From assembly GCA_030426355.1 (NCBI GenBank), contig JAUHYQ010000004.1, positions 1 to 64,000 of the forward strand: a DNA stretch of 64,000 nucleotides, read 5' to 3'. Under the pieces are notes generated by a model. The model saw nothing but the letters and a program-made list of their open reading frames with translations. It made no database searches and was not told where the DNA came from. The position numbers were made by a program, and so were the translations under genes. This document shows positions 8,043-19,079 of the stretch, piece after piece. The first letter of the stretch is position 1, and each line of letters opens with the position of its first letter. The stretch is from Gammaproteobacteria bacterium (GTDB taxonomy: Bacteria; Pseudomonadota; Gammaproteobacteria; Steroidobacterales; GCA-2729495).

Positions 8043-8070
8043 CTTGAATTTCCGCGCGTTGTCCCCATTA
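8043..8070 (+). promoter_or_regulatory. Sigma-32 heat-shock promoter of grpE-dnaK-dnaJ
   Basis: CTTGAAT at 8043-8049 and CCCCATTA at 8063-8070 are separated by 13 bases. This matches the sigma-32 consensus (CTTGAAA, spacer of 11-16, CCCCATNT) with one mismatch in the -35. It lies just after hrcA and about 40 bases before the grpE start. Confidence 0.85.
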
Positions 8071-8108
8071 TTTGCAGCGCATCGCGATAAACAGGATGAG
8101 CTGAAAGC

Positions 8109-8675
8109 ATGAGCGACACGAAAGACCACACGGCCGAACCGGACGCAGACGACCCGCAGGATCACATTGAGACCGCCGTATTGCCTGAGGGCGCGGCAGA
8201 GCAACTGGGCGAGGGCAGCTATACAGATGAGCTTGCGGCCGCCCGCGCCGAGGCTGAGGAAAACTGGAACAAGTATTTACGCATCGTGGCCGAGCTCGAT
8301 AACGTGCGTAAGCGCAATGCCCGGGAACTGGAAAAGGCCCGCAATTTCGGGGTTGAGGGGTTGGCGGCCGAGTTGCTTGCCGTGGCCGACAGTCTGGAGA
8401 TGGCTCTTTCGACAGGGTCCGACGCTCCGGCAGAAAGTCTCTTAGAAGGTGGTCGTAATACCTTGAAACAATTGCAATCAGCATTGCAAAAGTACGGCGT
8501 TACCGAGCTGTATCCGGAGGGGGAGCCGTTCGATCCCGAACTCCACGAGGCGATGACCATGCAACCGTCAGACACCGCGGAACCGAATACGGTGTTGACG
8601 GTGGTGCAGCGTGGATACCAGCTGAACGGGCGATTGCTCCGCCCAGCGCGGGTGATCGTAGCCAAAGAGCCCTGA
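8109..8675 (+). CDS. grpE: Nucleotide exchange factor GrpE
   Basis: GrpE drives ADP release from DnaK. The 188-residue protein has an acidic N-terminus, a long helix (about residues 40-95, with NWNKYLRIVAELDNVRKRN) used for dimerisation, and a C-terminal beta domain with the family signature around GEPFDPELHEAMTMQ and GYQLNGRLLRPARVIVA. AGGATGAG precedes the ATG at 8109. It lies behind the sigma-32 promoter and leads the grpE-dnaK-dnaJ cluster. Confidence 0.97.
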   Translation: MSDTKDHTAEPDADDPQDHIETAVLPEGAAEQLGEGSYTDELAAARAEAEENWNKYLRIVAELDNVRKRNARELEKARNFGVEGLAAELLAVADSLEMALSTGSDAPAESLLEGGRNTLKQLQSALQKYGVTELYPEGEPFDPELHEAMTMQPSDTAEPNTVLTVVQRGYQLNGRLLRPARVIVAKEP

Positions 8676-8717
8676 TACCGGGCACTTATCGGGGCAGCAT
8701 TCCATCCGCTTCCCCTA

Positions 8718-8743
8718 TTGAAATATGGTTTTTTGCCCTTATT
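8718..8743 (+). promoter_or_regulatory. Possible second heat-shock promoter before dnaK
   Basis: TTGAAA at 8718-8723 followed after 12 bases by CCCTTATT resembles a degraded sigma-32 promoter in the 107-bp grpE-dnaK gap. The -10 match is poor, so this is tentative. Confidence 0.3.
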
Positions 8744-8782
8744 TAAGAGGCAACGAAGCAACATACTTCCCGGAGAATTGAA

Positions 8783-10696
8783 ATGGGACGAGTAATTGGA
8801 ATTGATTTGGGCACCACGAACTCGTGTGTGGCCATCATGGAAGGCGACAAGGCGAAGGTGCTGGAAAACTCCGAGGGGGACCGCACTACGCCGTCGGTGG
8901 TCGCGTTCACCAAAGACGGTGAAGTGCTGGTGGGTCAGCCCGCCAAGCGTCAGGCCGTCACCAACCCTGCAAATACCCTGTTTGCCGTCAAGCGACTGAT
9001 CGGTCGCCGTTTTGACAGCGACGTGGTGCAAAAAGACATCGACATGGTGCCATACAAGATTGTGAAGGCCGATAACGGCGATGCCTGGGTTGAGGCCAAC
9101 GGTAAAAAAATGGCTGCGCCGGAGATATCGGCCCGCGTGCTGATGAAAATGAAGCAGACGGCCGAAGACTACCTCGGTGAAGAAGTGACCGAGGCGGTCG
9201 TCACCGTGCCTGCCTATTTTAATGACTCACAGCGTCAGGCCACCAAAGATGCCGGCAAGATCGCCGGTCTGGAGGTCAAGCGCATAATTAACGAGCCGAC
9301 GGCAGCAGCGCTGGCTTACGGCATGGACAAGCAGCGTGGCGATCGCAAGATCGCAGTTTATGACCTGGGCGGCGGTACCTTCGATATCTCGATCATTGAA
9401 ATTGCCGAGATTGACGGTGAGCATCAGTTCGAAGTGCTGGCCACCAACGGGGATACCTTCCTGGGTGGTGAGGATTTTGATCTGCGTGTCATCGAATACC
9501 TTGCCAGCGAGTTCGAAAAAGAGAGCGGTGTCAATATCAAGAAAGATCCGCTCGCAATGCAGCGCCTGAAAGAAGCGGGCGAAAAAGCCAAGATCGAACT
9601 GTCTTCGGCACAGCAGACCGAGGTGAACCTGCCTTACATAACGGCCGACGCTTCGGGTCCCAAGCACCTGAACATCAAGCTAACCCGTGCCAAGCTGGAG
9701 TCGCTGGTGCGCGAACTCGTCGAGCGCACGATTGCACCGTGTAAAACCGCGTTGGCTGATGCAGGCCTGAAAGTCGGTGATATCAAGGACGTTATTCTGG
9801 TCGGCGGACAGACCCGCATGCCGAAGGTGCAGGAAGCGGTGCAGAACTTCTTCGGGCAGGAGCCGCGTCGTGATGTAAACCCCGACGAAGCCGTTGCTAT
9901 CGGTGCAGCGATTCAGGGTGGCGTGCTGTCAGGTGATGTGAAGGATATCCTGTTGCTTGACGTTACCCCATTGTCGCTGGGTATTGAGACGCTGGGCGGT
10001 GTGATGACCAAGCTCATCGACAAGAACACCACCATCCCGACGAAGGCAAATCAGACCTTTTCAACAGCGGATGACAATCAGACTGCGGTTACGATCCATG
10101 TGCTGCAGGGTGAGCGCGAACGCGCAGTAGACAATAAGTCGCTGGGACGGTTTGACTTGAGCGATATTCCGGTCGCGCCGCGCGGCATGCCGCAAATTGA
10201 AGTGACGTTTGATATCGATGCCAACGGTATCCTGAATGTGTCAGCAAAAGACAAGGCTACCGGCAAAGAGCAAAAGATTGTGATCAAGGCGTCCAGCGGT
10301 CTGTCGGATGATGAAATCCAGCGGATGGTTTCGGATGCTGAAGCACATGCTGAAGAAGACAAGAAATTTCGCGAGTTGGTAGACGTGCGTAACCAGTCGG
10401 AAGCGATGGTTCATGCAACCGAGAAGACGCTTGCTGATCTGGGCGAAAAAGTTGAGCCGGCAGAACGCGCCAATATCGAATCGGCTATCTCTGATTTGAA
10501 GGACGCGCTGAAAACGGATAATAAGGAAAAGATTGAGTCGCGTAGCCAGAAACTGGCGGAAGTGTCGGCAGCCCTGGCGCAGAAGGCTTACGAGCAAGCC
10601 GCTGCGGATGAAGCTGCGGCAGGTGACGCAAGCGGCAGCGACGACGGTGTGGTAGATGCCGAGTTTGAGGAAGTCAAAGACGACGACAAGAAATAA
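8783..10696 (+). CDS. dnaK: Chaperone DnaK (Hsp70)
   Basis: The main ATP-dependent Hsp70 chaperone, 637 residues as usual. The ATPase domain (about 1-385) opens [16 protein letters not shown] and has [11 protein letters not shown] and the [11 protein letters not shown] block; the linker [16 protein letters not shown] reads here [15 protein letters not shown]; the substrate domain and lid follow, ending in the acidic [11 protein letters not shown] that binds J-proteins. It works with GrpE and DnaJ encoded either side. The next gene's ATG directly follows its TAA. Confidence 0.98.
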   Translation: MGRVIGIDLGTTNSCVAIMEGDKAKVLENSEGDRTTPSVVAFTKDGEVLVGQPAKRQAVTNPANTLFAVKRLIGRRFDSDVVQKDIDMVPYKIVKADNGDAWVEANGKKMAAPEISARVLMKMKQTAEDYLGEEVTEAVVTVPAYFNDSQRQATKDAGKIAGLEVKRIINEPTAAALAYGMDKQRGDRKIAVYDLGGGTFDISIIEIAEIDGEHQFEVLATNGDTFLGGEDFDLRVIEYLASEFEKESGVNIKKDPLAMQRLKEAGEKAKIELSSAQQTEVNLPYITADASGPKHLNIKLTRAKLESLVRELVERTIAPCKTALADAGLKVGDIKDVILVGGQTRMPKVQEAVQNFFGQEPRRDVNPDEAVAIGAAIQGGVLSGDVKDILLLDVTPLSLGIETLGGVMTKLIDKNTTIPTKANQTFSTADDNQTAVTIHVLQGERERAVDNKSLGRFDLSDIPVAPRGMPQIEVTFDIDANGILNVSAKDKATGKEQKIVIKASSGLSDDEIQRMVSDAEAHAEEDKKFRELVDVRNQSEAMVHATEKTLADLGEKVEPAERANIESAISDLKDALKTDNKEKIESRSQKLAEVSAALAQKAYEQAAADEAAAGDASGSDDGVVDAEFEEVKDDDKK

Positions 10697-11824
10697 ATGT
10701 CCAAACGTGACTACTACGAAGTCCTTGGTATCGCCAAGGACGCATCCGCCGATGAGCTGAAGAAAGCTTATCGGCGGCTTGCTATGAAGCATCATCCGGA
10801 TCGCAATCCGGATGATGCCGAAGCCGAGGTCAGATTCAAGGAGGCCAAGGAGGCCTACGAGGTTCTGAACGACCCGCAGAAGCGCTCAGTCTACGACCAG
10901 TTTGGTCACGCGGGCGTGGATCCCGCTGCGGGTGGAATGGGCGGTATGGGTGGCCAGGGCTTTGGCGATATTTTCGGCGATGTATTTGGCGATATTTTCG
11001 GCGGCGGGCGGCGCGGTCAGGGCGGTCCCTATCGCGGTGCCGACCTGCGCTATGAGTTGGCCGTCACGCTTGAAGAAGCGGTCCTGGGGCATGACGCGGA
11101 GGTCAAGTTCCAGAGCCTCAAAGAGTGTGGCACCTGCAAAGGTGACGGCGCCAAGCCGGGCACGGACAAAAAAACCTGCACCACCTGTGGCGGCGCCGGT
11201 CAGCTGCGTCGACAGCAGGGCTTCTTCTCGGTGCAACAAACCTGTCCGGAATGCCGGGGTGAGGGGCGTATCATCGAGCACCCCTGTGAGGAGTGTCGTG
11301 GCCAGGGTCGCGTGCAGCAGTCGCGCACACTGGCAGTCAAGGTGCCTGCCGGTGTCGATACCGGCGATCGGATTCGCTTGTCGGGCGAGGGTGAGGCCGG
11401 TCAGGCCGGCGGCCCGCCAGGAGACTTGTACGTTGAAATACGAGTATTGCCGCATGCCGTGTTCGAACGTGATGGTGCGGACTTGTCGTGCAAGGTGCCC
11501 TTGGGTTTTACCACCGCAGCTTTGGGCGGCGAGACCAAGGTGCCGACCCTTGGTGGCGAAGTCAGCCTCAAGATTCCGGCGGGAACGCAGTCCGGCAAAG
11601 TTTTTCGCTTGCGTGGCAAGGGTGTTAAGCAAGTGCGCGGCGGCGGGCCGGGTGATTTGTATTGCCGCGTGGATATCGAAACCCCGACTGACCTGAATGC
11701 AGAGCAGCGCGAGTTGCTGGAGCAGTTTCAGGTTTCCATCGAAGCCGGGGGTGATCGACACAGCCCGAGAGCGCGTTCATGGCGCGACAACCTTAAAGAG
11801 TTTTTCGACGGGATCGGATCCTGA
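10697..11824 (+). CDS. dnaJ: Co-chaperone DnaJ (Hsp40)
   Basis: Delivers unfolded substrates to DnaK and stimulates its ATPase. A type I Hsp40 of 375 residues: J-domain (1-70) with the HPD tripeptide in [10 protein letters not shown], a Gly/Phe-rich linker (about 75-115), a zinc domain with four CxxCxGxG repeats ([32 protein letters not shown]), then the beta-sheet substrate domains. The ATG immediately follows the dnaK stop, so translation is probably coupled. Confidence 0.98.
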   Translation: MSKRDYYEVLGIAKDASADELKKAYRRLAMKHHPDRNPDDAEAEVRFKEAKEAYEVLNDPQKRSVYDQFGHAGVDPAAGGMGGMGGQGFGDIFGDVFGDIFGGGRRGQGGPYRGADLRYELAVTLEEAVLGHDAEVKFQSLKECGTCKGDGAKPGTDKKTCTTCGGAGQLRRQQGFFSVQQTCPECRGEGRIIEHPCEECRGQGRVQQSRTLAVKVPAGVDTGDRIRLSGEGEAGQAGGPPGDLYVEIRVLPHAVFERDGADLSCKVPLGFTTAALGGETKVPTLGGEVSLKIPAGTQSGKVFRLRGKGVKQVRGGGPGDLYCRVDIETPTDLNAEQRELLEQFQVSIEAGGDRHSPRARSWRDNLKEFFDGIGS

Positions 11825-11908
11825 GCACTGCAAAAATGAGATCGCCGGGTACGGTTCTTGGCGTTCATGTCATATAAACTAGCCGCTTGATTCAGCAGGG
11901 AGCCCGCA

Positions 11909-12712
11909 ATGCTCAAAATTGCCGTATTTGGCGCTAACGGTCGGATGGGTCGGGCTGTAACCCGTGTGGTTGCGGCATCGCCTGACGTGGAAATCGTGGG
12001 TGCTTGCACGGAATCCGGGCACGAAACCGTGGGTCAGGATGTCGGGGAACTGGCGGGCCTGGGCCAATTGGGCATCCCCGTTCTGGGAAATGCAGAAGAA
12101 GCGCTGGCGCAAGCCGATGTGGCCATTGATTTCACGTTGCCGGCGGCGGTGCCCGGTAATCTGGCAGCCTGTCGCGCAACCGGCACGGCGCTGGTGATGG
12201 GTACGACCGGTCTGGCAGCAGAGCACGTTGCGCTAATAAGCGAAACAAGTGAAAAAATATCAATACTTTATGGTCGAAACCTTAGTGTTGGTGTGAATGT
12301 TTTTACCGAGCTTGCCCGGCAGGCCGCGCGCTTTCTGGACACGGACTGGGATGTCGAGATCACCGAGGCGCATCATCGCTACAAGCTTGATGCGCCGTCG
12401 GGCACCGCTTTGCAAATCGGTGAGGCTATCGCCGACGTGCGGGGCACCGGCCTAGACCAGGTCATGGTGGCCGGCCGCAACGGACATACCGGGGAGCGGC
12501 CTAAGGGCGCGATCGGTATCAGTTCTGTTCGCGGCGGGAATATCGTTGGCGATCACACCGTCATGTTTATCTCCGATACCGAAACCGTTGAGCTGACACA
12601 CCATGCGGTTGACCGCGAGCTGTTTGCAAGCGGCGCATTGCGCGCCGCCAGGTGGCTGCATGGCCGTGCCCCCGGTTTGTACAGCATGCGTGATGTACTT
12701 GGATTCGACTGA
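11909..12712 (+). CDS. dapB: 4-hydroxy-tetrahydrodipicolinate reductase
   Basis: Catalyses the NAD(P)H-dependent step of lysine and diaminopimelate synthesis. The 267-residue protein has the Rossmann opening VFGANGRMGRAV (residues 6-17), the GTTGL motif and the active-site block EAHHRYKLDAPSGTAL with the catalytic His and Lys; one neighbouring residue is Tyr where E. coli has His. A GGGAG Shine-Dalgarno precedes the ATG at 11909. Placement between dnaJ and carA matches many gammaproteobacteria. Confidence 0.97.
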   Translation: MLKIAVFGANGRMGRAVTRVVAASPDVEIVGACTESGHETVGQDVGELAGLGQLGIPVLGNAEEALAQADVAIDFTLPAAVPGNLAACRATGTALVMGTTGLAAEHVALISETSEKISILYGRNLSVGVNVFTELARQAARFLDTDWDVEITEAHHRYKLDAPSGTALQIGEAIADVRGTGLDQVMVAGRNGHTGERPKGAIGISSVRGGNIVGDHTVMFISDTETVELTHHAVDRELFASGALRAARWLHGRAPGLYSMRDVLGFD

Positions 12713-12759
12713 CGCACCGAAACAATTCGGAATAATCGCGCCCGGGCGCGGATTAATAC

Positions 12760-12850
12760 TTTATTTTTTGGGGGTCTCGGCTACAATACCGCTGGTCCCA
12801 AGCAAGAATATTTATAGAACGGAAGGCGATCCGGACCGGACCCTTCCGTT
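12760..12850 (+). promoter_or_regulatory. carA promoter and leader hairpin
   Basis: A TACAAT -10 box is at 12782-12787 with a weak AT-rich -35 (TTTATT, 12760-12765). The leader then has a 9-bp perfect inverted repeat, AACGGAAGG (12818-12826) with CCTTCCGTT (12842-12850), whose 15-base loop contains a further TCCGGACCGGA palindrome. No clean T-run follows, so it is not a classic terminator. It could act in control of carAB; this is inference. Confidence 0.4.
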
Positions 12851-12889
12851 ATTTGTATGCGGGCCTTGCACGAAGCTGAGGAATCATTT

Positions 12890-14050
12890 GTGACAGTACC
12901 TGCATTGCTGGCTCTGGAAGACGGCACGCTCTTTCGCGGCATATCGGTAGGCGCCGAAGGGCGAACTATCGGTGAGGTGGTCTTCAATACTTCCATGACG
13001 GGTTATCAGGAGATTCTCACCGATCCGTCTTATGCACGACAGATCGTTACCCTGACTTACCCCCACATCGGAAATACCGGAACCAACAGCGAAGACTTTG
13101 AGAGCCGCAAGATATTCGCGGCGGGCCTGGTGATTCGCGACCTGCCGCTGCTGGAAAGCAGTTGGCGGAATGAACTGCCTTTCCCGGAGTTTCTCCGTCG
13201 CGGCAATATTCCTGCTCTGGCCGAAATCGACACCCGCAAGCTGACGCGCATATTGCGCGAAAAGGGCGCGCAGTCGGGCTGCATTATTACCGGTGAGGCT
13301 GCCGTTGAGGAAGCCATAGAACACGCGAAAAAATTTCCCGGTCTCGCGGGCATGGATCTCGCCAGAATAGTCAGCACCGAGACTACCTATCAATGGAGCA
13401 TGGGCTCCGGTTGGCCCAATGACGAGGGTTCGCCGGGCAAGCGCATCACCACCAATCATGTGGTGGCATACGATTTTGGTGTAAAGCGCAACATTCTCAA
13501 GTTGCTGGTAGATCACAATTGCCGGGTCACGGTCGTGCCGGCGCAAACGCCGGCTGAAGACGTTCTGGCGATGGCACCCGATGGCGTGTTTTTGTCCAAC
13601 GGGCCGGGTGATCCGGAGCCATGTTCGTACGCGATAAAAGCGACGCAGGATATATTGGCTGCGGGTCTACCGGTATTCGGTATTTGCCTTGGGCATCAGA
13701 TTTTGTCGCTGGCCAGCGGGGCGAAAACCATCAAGATGAAATTTGGCCATCACGGTGCTAATCACCCGGTTATTGATCTCGACACCAACGAAGTCATGAT
13801 CACCAGCCAGAATCACGGCTTCGCGGTGGATGAAGCAACGTTACCCGAAACGCTGCGTCCAACCCACCGGTCACTGTTTGACAACTCGCTGCAGGGCGTC
13901 GAAAGAACCGACTGTCTGGCGATGGGATTTCAAGGCCATCCGGAAGCCAGTCCGGGTCCGCACGATCTGCTCCCGTTGTTTGGGCGCTTCATGGACATGA
14001 TGCGCGATAACCGTAATGCCAATACGGGTGCCCGCGCTGCCAGCTCTTAA
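12890..14050 (+). CDS. carA: Carbamoyl-phosphate synthase small subunit
   Basis: The glutaminase subunit that feeds ammonia to CarB for arginine and pyrimidine synthesis. The 386-residue protein has the N-terminal small domain with [16 protein letters not shown] and a class I amidotransferase domain with the Cys nucleophile in FGICLGHQ (about residue 266) and the His-Glu pair in [12 protein letters not shown] chose GTG at 12890 because TGAGGA lies just upstream and it gives the usual N-terminus [10 protein letters not shown]; an ATG eleven codons earlier would overlap that site. carB follows after 26 bp. Confidence 0.96.
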   Translation: MTVPALLALEDGTLFRGISVGAEGRTIGEVVFNTSMTGYQEILTDPSYARQIVTLTYPHIGNTGTNSEDFESRKIFAAGLVIRDLPLLESSWRNELPFPEFLRRGNIPALAEIDTRKLTRILREKGAQSGCIITGEAAVEEAIEHAKKFPGLAGMDLARIVSTETTYQWSMGSGWPNDEGSPGKRITTNHVVAYDFGVKRNILKLLVDHNCRVTVVPAQTPAEDVLAMAPDGVFLSNGPGDPEPCSYAIKATQDILAAGLPVFGICLGHQILSLASGAKTIKMKFGHHGANHPVIDLDTNEVMITSQNHGFAVDEATLPETLRPTHRSLFDNSLQGVERTDCLAMGFQGHPEASPGPHDLLPLFGRFMDMMRDNRNANTGARAASS

Positions 14051-14076
14051 TGCCACGGTTAAAGACCAAGTAGAAA

Positions 14077-17000
14077 ATGCCTAAACGCACTGACATAAAA
14101 AGCGTCATGATCATCGGCGCAGGCCCGATTGTGATCGGACAGGCCTGCGAATTTGACTATTCGGGTGCGCAGGCTTGCAAGGCGTTGCGTGAGGAAGGGT
14201 ATCGGGTCATTTTGGTTAACTCCAATCCCGCCACCATCATGACGGATCCCGAAATGGCTGATGCGGTGTACATCGAGCCAGTGCACTGGAAAGCAGTGAC
14301 GCGCATTATCGAAAAAGAGCGCCCCGATGCATTGCTTCCCACGATGGGCGGCCAAACAGGCTTGAACTGCGCGCTCGATCTGGCGCGTGAGGGCGTGCTG
14401 GAGAAATTCGGCGTGCAGCTCATAGGTGCCTCCGAAGAAGCGATTGAGACGGCTGAAGATCGGGAGAAATTCAAGTCCGCCATGGACGACATAGGCCTGG
14501 AGTCGGCGCGGGCCGCCGTCGCGCATACCATGGAAGAAGCGCGCGAGATTCAGACATCGATTGGTTTTCCTACGATCATTCGTCCGTCGTTCACGCTTGG
14601 CGGTTCAGGCGGCGGCATTGCCTATAACATGGAAGAGTTCGAAGAGATCGTAGAACGCGGTCTTGATCTTTCACCGGCCACCGAAGTACTGCTGGAAGAG
14701 TCGCTGCTGGGCTGGAAAGAATACGAAATGGAAGTGGTGCGTGACGTTAAGGACAACGCCATCATTATCTGTTCCATCGAAAACCTAGATCCCATGGGTA
14801 TTCACACCGGTGACTCGATAACGGTTGCGCCGGCACAGACGTTGACAGATCGCGAGTATCAGGTAATGCGCAACGCGTCTATCGCGATTCTTCGCCGTAT
14901 CGGCGTCGAGACGGGCGGATCCAATGTGCAGTTTGCCGTCAACCCTAAAGATGGCCGCCTGATTGTTATCGAAATGAACCCCCGCGTTTCGCGTTCTTCT
15001 GCACTTGCGTCCAAGGCAACCGGCTTTCCTATTGCCAAGGTCGCCGCAAAGCTCGCCATCGGTTACACCCTGGACGAGTTACGCAATGAGATCACGGGTG
15101 GTGCTACACCGGCCTCCTTCGAGCCGACTATTGATTACGTCGTTACCAAGATTCCCCGCTTTACCTTCGAAAAGTTTCCCGGCGCCAATACCCGTCTGAC
15201 TACGCAGATGAAGTCGGTGGGCGAGGTGATGGCTATCGGTCGCACGCAGCAGGAATCCTTGCAAAAAGCCTTGCGCGGTCTGGAAACCGGAATCGATGGG
15301 TTTGTGCCGGTATTCGATAAAGTGGAAACCGACGAGCAGCGTGATCGGATACGCTACGAACTCCGTAACGCCGGTTCCGAGCGGTTACTGTATCTTGGCG
15401 ATGCATTCCGCGACGGCATGAGCATCGAAGAGGCTCATGAACTCACCGCCATAGACCCGTGGTTTCTGGCGCAGATCAAGGATCTTATCGATTGTGAGTT
15501 GCGCATTGCCGAGATGGGCATGAATGCGCTGGCTGCCGACGAGCTGCGTCGCTGGAAGCGCAAAGGCTTTGCGGATTCGCGGCTGGCCAAACTATTGAAG
15601 GTGAAAGAGTCTGTAGTGCGCAAGCGGCGTCTTGAGCAGGGCATCAAGCCCGTGTTTAAGCGCGTCGACACCTGCGCGGCGGAATTTGCCACAACAACTG
15701 CCTATATGTATTCGACCTACGAGGAAGAGTGCGAATCAGAACCATCTGATCGAGACAAGATCATGATTCTGGGCGGTGGCCCCAATCGCATCGGGCAGGG
15801 TATCGAATTTGATTATTGCTGCGTGCATGCGGCCATGGCTCTCCGCGAAGTTGGCTATGAAACCATCATGGTCAACTGCAATCCCGAGACGGTTTCGACT
15901 GACTTTGACACCTCGGACCGGCTCTATTTTGAGCCGCTGACGCATGAAGACGTCATGGCGATTATTGATGTCGAGAAGCCGGTGGGTGTGATCGTGCAGT
16001 ACGGCGGTCAGACGCCGCTAAAACTGGCCCGTGGCCTGGAGGCCGCCGGCGCGCCGATTATCGGCACCAGCCCGGATTCCATCGATCTCGCAGAAGACCG
16101 CGAGCGCTTTCAGAAACTGGTCGACCAGCTGAAACTGCGGCAGCCGCCGAACGGCACGGCGCGAAACCTCAACGAGGCGATCAACATAGCGGCCGAGGTG
16201 GGTTACCCGCTGGTGGTGCGACCTTCGTACGTCCTCGGCGGGAGGGCTATGGAAATCGTCCATAACGAAGACGATTTGCGCACGTACATGGATGAAGCGG
16301 TACAGGTTTCCAACGACAGTCCGGTGTTGCTGGATCGTTTCCTGGACGTGGCTGTCGAAGTCGATGTGGACTGTATTAGTGACGGTACCGATGTGGTGAT
16401 AGGTGGCGTTATGGAGCATATAGAGCAAGCCGGTGTCCACTCCGGTGACTCGGGTTGTTCTCTGCCGCCTGTGACTCTGCCGCGTGAAATTATCGACCAG
16501 CTGTGCGAGCAGGTAAAGGAAATGGCGCGGGCGCTGAAGGTTATCGGCATTATGAACACGCAATTTGCGATTCAAAATGGCGTCATATATTTGCTGGAAG
16601 TTAATCCGCGTGCTTCCCGAACAGTGCCCTTTGTGTCGAAAGCCATTGGCCAGCCGCTGGCTAAGATCGCCGCCAAGGCCATGGTCGGTATTACTTTAAA
16701 GGAGCAGGGCTTTACCAAAGAAGTTGTGCCGCCATACTACTCGGTAAAAGAATCGGTGTTTCCGTTTGGAAAATTCCCCGATGCTGATCCCATCCTGGGC
16801 CCGGAAATGAAATCCACCGGCGAAGTGATGGGTACCGGGCGCTCTTTCGGTGAAGCCTATGCTAAAGCGCAACTTGCGTCGGGTGTGGATTTGCCGAGTA
16901 TAGGTCTGGCATTAATTTCCGTCCGTGATCGGGATAAAGACGAGGCAGTTTCGCTGGCCAAAGAGCTGACGCAGCGCGGCTTTCGAATCATGGCGACCGA

Positions 17001-17301
17001 TGGCACGGCGGTGCATCTGGCAAAAAATGGCGTTAAGTGCCGACGCATAAATAAAGTTCATGAAGGGCGTCCGCACATTGTGGATTCTATAAAAAGCCAC
17101 GAGGTAACGCTGATTGTGAATACCACTGAAGGTAAACGGGCCATTCGGGAATCGATCAGTATTCGTTCTGCCGCGGTAACTCATAAAGTTGTTTATTACA
17201 CGACTATGGCCGCCGCGAAGGCCACGTGCACAGCACTTGATTACCTCGAAAATACCGATGTGAACAAACTGCAGGATCTGCATGCGGAGGTGGCGGCATG
17301 A
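14077..17301 (+). CDS. carB: Carbamoyl-phosphate synthase large subunit
   Basis: Makes carbamoyl phosphate from bicarbonate, ATP and ammonia supplied by CarA. It has 1074 residues, as in E. coli. Two homologous ATP-grasp halves are visible: the first opens [20 protein letters not shown] and the second, near residue 560, [19 protein letters not shown]. The C-terminal domain (from about 935) is the allosteric region that binds UMP and ornithine in E. coli. The last bases ATGA are shared with greA, so translation is coupled. Confidence 0.98.
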   Translation: MPKRTDIKSVMIIGAGPIVIGQACEFDYSGAQACKALREEGYRVILVNSNPATIMTDPEMADAVYIEPVHWKAVTRIIEKERPDALLPTMGGQTGLNCALDLAREGVLEKFGVQLIGASEEAIETAEDREKFKSAMDDIGLESARAAVAHTMEEAREIQTSIGFPTIIRPSFTLGGSGGGIAYNMEEFEEIVERGLDLSPATEVLLEESLLGWKEYEMEVVRDVKDNAIIICSIENLDPMGIHTGDSITVAPAQTLTDREYQVMRNASIAILRRIGVETGGSNVQFAVNPKDGRLIVIEMNPRVSRSSALASKATGFPIAKVAAKLAIGYTLDELRNEITGGATPASFEPTIDYVVTKIPRFTFEKFPGANTRLTTQMKSVGEVMAIGRTQQESLQKALRGLETGIDGFVPVFDKVETDEQRDRIRYELRNAGSERLLYLGDAFRDGMSIEEAHELTAIDPWFLAQIKDLIDCELRIAEMGMNALAADELRRWKRKGFADSRLAKLLKVKESVVRKRRLEQGIKPVFKRVDTCAAEFATTTAYMYSTYEEECESEPSDRDKIMILGGGPNRIGQGIEFDYCCVHAAMALREVGYETIMVNCNPETVSTDFDTSDRLYFEPLTHEDVMAIIDVEKPVGVIVQYGGQTPLKLARGLEAAGAPIIGTSPDSIDLAEDRERFQKLVDQLKLRQPPNGTARNLNEAINIAAEVGYPLVVRPSYVLGGRAMEIVHNEDDLRTYMDEAVQVSNDSPVLLDRFLDVAVEVDVDCISDGTDVVIGGVMEHIEQAGVHSGDSGCSLPPVTLPREIIDQLCEQVKEMARALKVIGIMNTQFAIQNGVIYLLEVNPRASRTVPFVSKAIGQPLAKIAAKAMVGITLKEQGFTKEVVPPYYSVKESVFPFGKFPDADPILGPEMKSTGEVMGTGRSFGEAYAKAQLASGVDLPSIGLALISVRDRDKDEAVSLAKELTQRGFRIMATDGTAVHLAKNGVKCRRINKVHEGRPHIVDSIKSHEVTLIVNTTEGKRAIRESISIRSAAVTHKVVYYTTMAAAKATCTALDYLENTDVNKLQDLHAEVAA

Positions 17302-17774
17302 GTAAGGCTCCGTTAACGCAGGAAGGTGCGGATGCCCTGCGAGATGAGTTAAAGCACCTGAAGAATATTGAGCGTCCCCGCATTACCAAAGCGATCGCAG
17401 AGGCGCGGGCACACGGTGACCTTAAAGAAAATGCTGAATATCATGCGGCCAAGGAAGAGCAGGGCATGTCCGAGGCCCGAATTCGCGACATTGAAGGCAA
17501 GCTGGCCAACGCACAGATAATTGATATTAAAACCATGCCGCCGTCCGACAAGGTTATTTTTGGTGTGACCGTAGTGCTGTACGACATATCGTCTGAAGAG
17601 AAATTTCGCTATCGGATTGTCGGCGAAGACGAAGCCGACATTACTAAAGGCCTGTTATCCATCTCGTCGCCGATCGCGCGTGCCATTATTGGTAAATATG
17701 AAAGTGATGAGGTTCAAGTGCAGACCCCCGGGGGCCTCAAGGAATTCGAAATAATGGAAGTCCTGTATATCTGA
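17298..17774 (+). CDS. greA: Transcript cleavage factor GreA
   Basis: Rescues backtracked RNA polymerase by stimulating transcript cleavage. The 158-residue protein has the N-terminal coiled coil whose acidic tip reads [16 protein letters not shown], with the Asp and Glu that reach the polymerase active site, and a C-terminal FKBP-like domain with [23 protein letters not shown]-type sequence. The start overlaps the carB stop by 4 bases. The patatin gene follows after 4 bp. Confidence 0.97.
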   Translation: MSKAPLTQEGADALRDELKHLKNIERPRITKAIAEARAHGDLKENAEYHAAKEEQGMSEARIRDIEGKLANAQIIDIKTMPPSDKVIFGVTVVLYDISSEEKFRYRIVGEDEADITKGLLSISSPIARAIIGKYESDEVQVQTPGGLKEFEIMEVLYI

Positions 17775-17778
17775 AGCC

Positions 17779-18702
17779 ATGTCATCTGAATCATCAGGTT
17801 CGGAACCAGCACAAGGGCCCTCGGTTTCTCTTGCGCTGGGCAGTGGCGGGGCTCGCGGTCTCGCGCATATTGGTGTAATTGACGTATTGCTGGAACGGGG
17901 CTACCGAATAAACGGTATCGCCGGTTGTTCTATGGGCGCGCTGATCGGCGGAGTCTTTGCAGCTGGCAAATTGGATGTCTATCGCGAATGGGTGTGCGCA
18001 CTGGAGCGCACCGACATCATTAGCCTGATGGATATTTCCTTTGGAAATGGCGGCCTGTTGCGCGGCAATCGGATTATGGATGCGTTGCGCGAATTGATAG
18101 GCGATGTGGACATTGGTGACTTGCCAATGAAATATGTGGCCGTAGCCACAGACCTGAATTCCCGGCGTGAGGTATGGATCAACAAAGGTCCTCTGTTTGA
18201 TGCAATTCGGTCGTCCATCGCTATACCCACCTTATTTACGCCGGTTGAACAAGGTGGCCGCACACTGGTGGATGGCGGGCTTCTGAACCCTTTACCAGTA
18301 TCGCCCACGCTCAGCGACATCACTGACCTAACCATCGCCGTGGACTTATCGGGTTCTGCCGAGAGCGGTGTGGCCGAGCGGGTAAATCGCGTTAAATCTG
18401 CCGACGGTGAAAAAAAACAGTCTTACCATGCAGCGATAGAGGGTTTCGTCAATGATGCACTTGGAAAGGTAGCTAAATCATTGGCGGGCAAGTCATCAAA
18501 AGGTGATGAAAACAGCATGATGGATGTCGTGAACCGATCCTTTGAGGTCATGCAGGTGACGATAGCGCGCCACAATCTGGCGTCACACCCGGCGGATTTG
18601 GTTATCCGCGTGCCACGCAATGCTTGCCGCAGTTTCGATTTCCATAAAGCTGCCGGGTTAATAAAGCTCGGCCGGGAGCTGACTGAGCAAGCACTCGAGT
18701 GA
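17779..18702 (+). CDS. Patatin-like phospholipase (RssA-like)
   Basis: A 307-residue patatin-family hydrolase. The oxyanion loop GSGGARGLAHIGV (about residues 21-33), the nucleophile elbow GCSMGAL and the catalytic Asp in DGGLLNPLP are all intact, so lipid acyl hydrolase activity is expected; the substrate is unknown. There is no signal peptide, so it is probably cytoplasmic or membrane-associated. It follows greA by 4 bp and is an addition to the usual greA-yhbY-rlmE order. Convergent with yhbY, with one base between stops. Confidence 0.88.
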   Translation: MSSESSGSEPAQGPSVSLALGSGGARGLAHIGVIDVLLERGYRINGIAGCSMGALIGGVFAAGKLDVYREWVCALERTDIISLMDISFGNGGLLRGNRIMDALRELIGDVDIGDLPMKYVAVATDLNSRREVWINKGPLFDAIRSSIAIPTLFTPVEQGGRTLVDGGLLNPLPVSPTLSDITDLTIAVDLSGSAESGVAERVNRVKSADGEKKQSYHAAIEGFVNDALGKVAKSLAGKSSKGDENSMMDVVNRSFEVMQVTIARHNLASHPADLVIRVPRNACRSFDFHKAAGLIKLGRELTEQALE

Positions 18703-18703
18703 C

Positions 18704-19006
18704 TTAGCCGGGCGGTGGTATAGCAATCCCAGGATTTTTCCGGCGGGGCCTGTACAGAGTCGCGATGTTACCGACCCGGCTAATCAGGGTGGCGCGTGCC
18801 GATTCCACGATTTCCGTCAGGGCCTGATCACGCAATTCCCTATCGCCGGTGCGCACTTTCACTTTAATCAGCTCGTGGTGCTCAAGCGTGCTGTCGAGTT
18901 CCTGCAGGAAACTGTCGGTGATGCCTTTATCGCCGAGGCTCAGCACAGGCTTGAGTGCATGCGCCTCGCGCCGCAGATACTTTTTTTGTCTTTCGGTGAG
19001 TTTCAT
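18704..19006 (-). CDS. yhbY: YhbY family RNA-binding (CRM domain) protein
   Basis: A 100-residue CRM-domain protein that associates with the large ribosomal subunit during assembly. Family marks are LTERQKKYLRREAHALKPVLSLGDKGIT at the start and the KVKVRTGDRELRDQ segment. The ATG at 19006 begins MKLTERQ, the usual N-terminus; a TTG three codons earlier is less likely. Divergent from rlmE across 73 bp, an arrangement conserved in E. coli. Confidence 0.94.
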   Translation of the reverse strand: MKLTERQKKYLRREAHALKPVLSLGDKGITDSFLQELDSTLEHHELIKVKVRTGDRELRDQALTEIVESARATLISRVGNIATLYRPRRKNPGIAIPPPG

Positions 19007-19079
19007 GGCGGGCAATTATACGTTGTCGGGACACTCCCGGATGCGACATCTCGGGGCGCTGTCGATTTATACTGCAGGC

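Noticed and set aside
12857-12889. Upstream ATG as the carA start
   Set aside because: It adds eleven unconserved residues and covers the TGAGGA site that serves the GTG at 12890.
18690-18705. CIRCE-like GCACTC/GAGTG near the patatin gene end
   Set aside because: The two halves touch without the 9-base spacer and lie inside a coding region.
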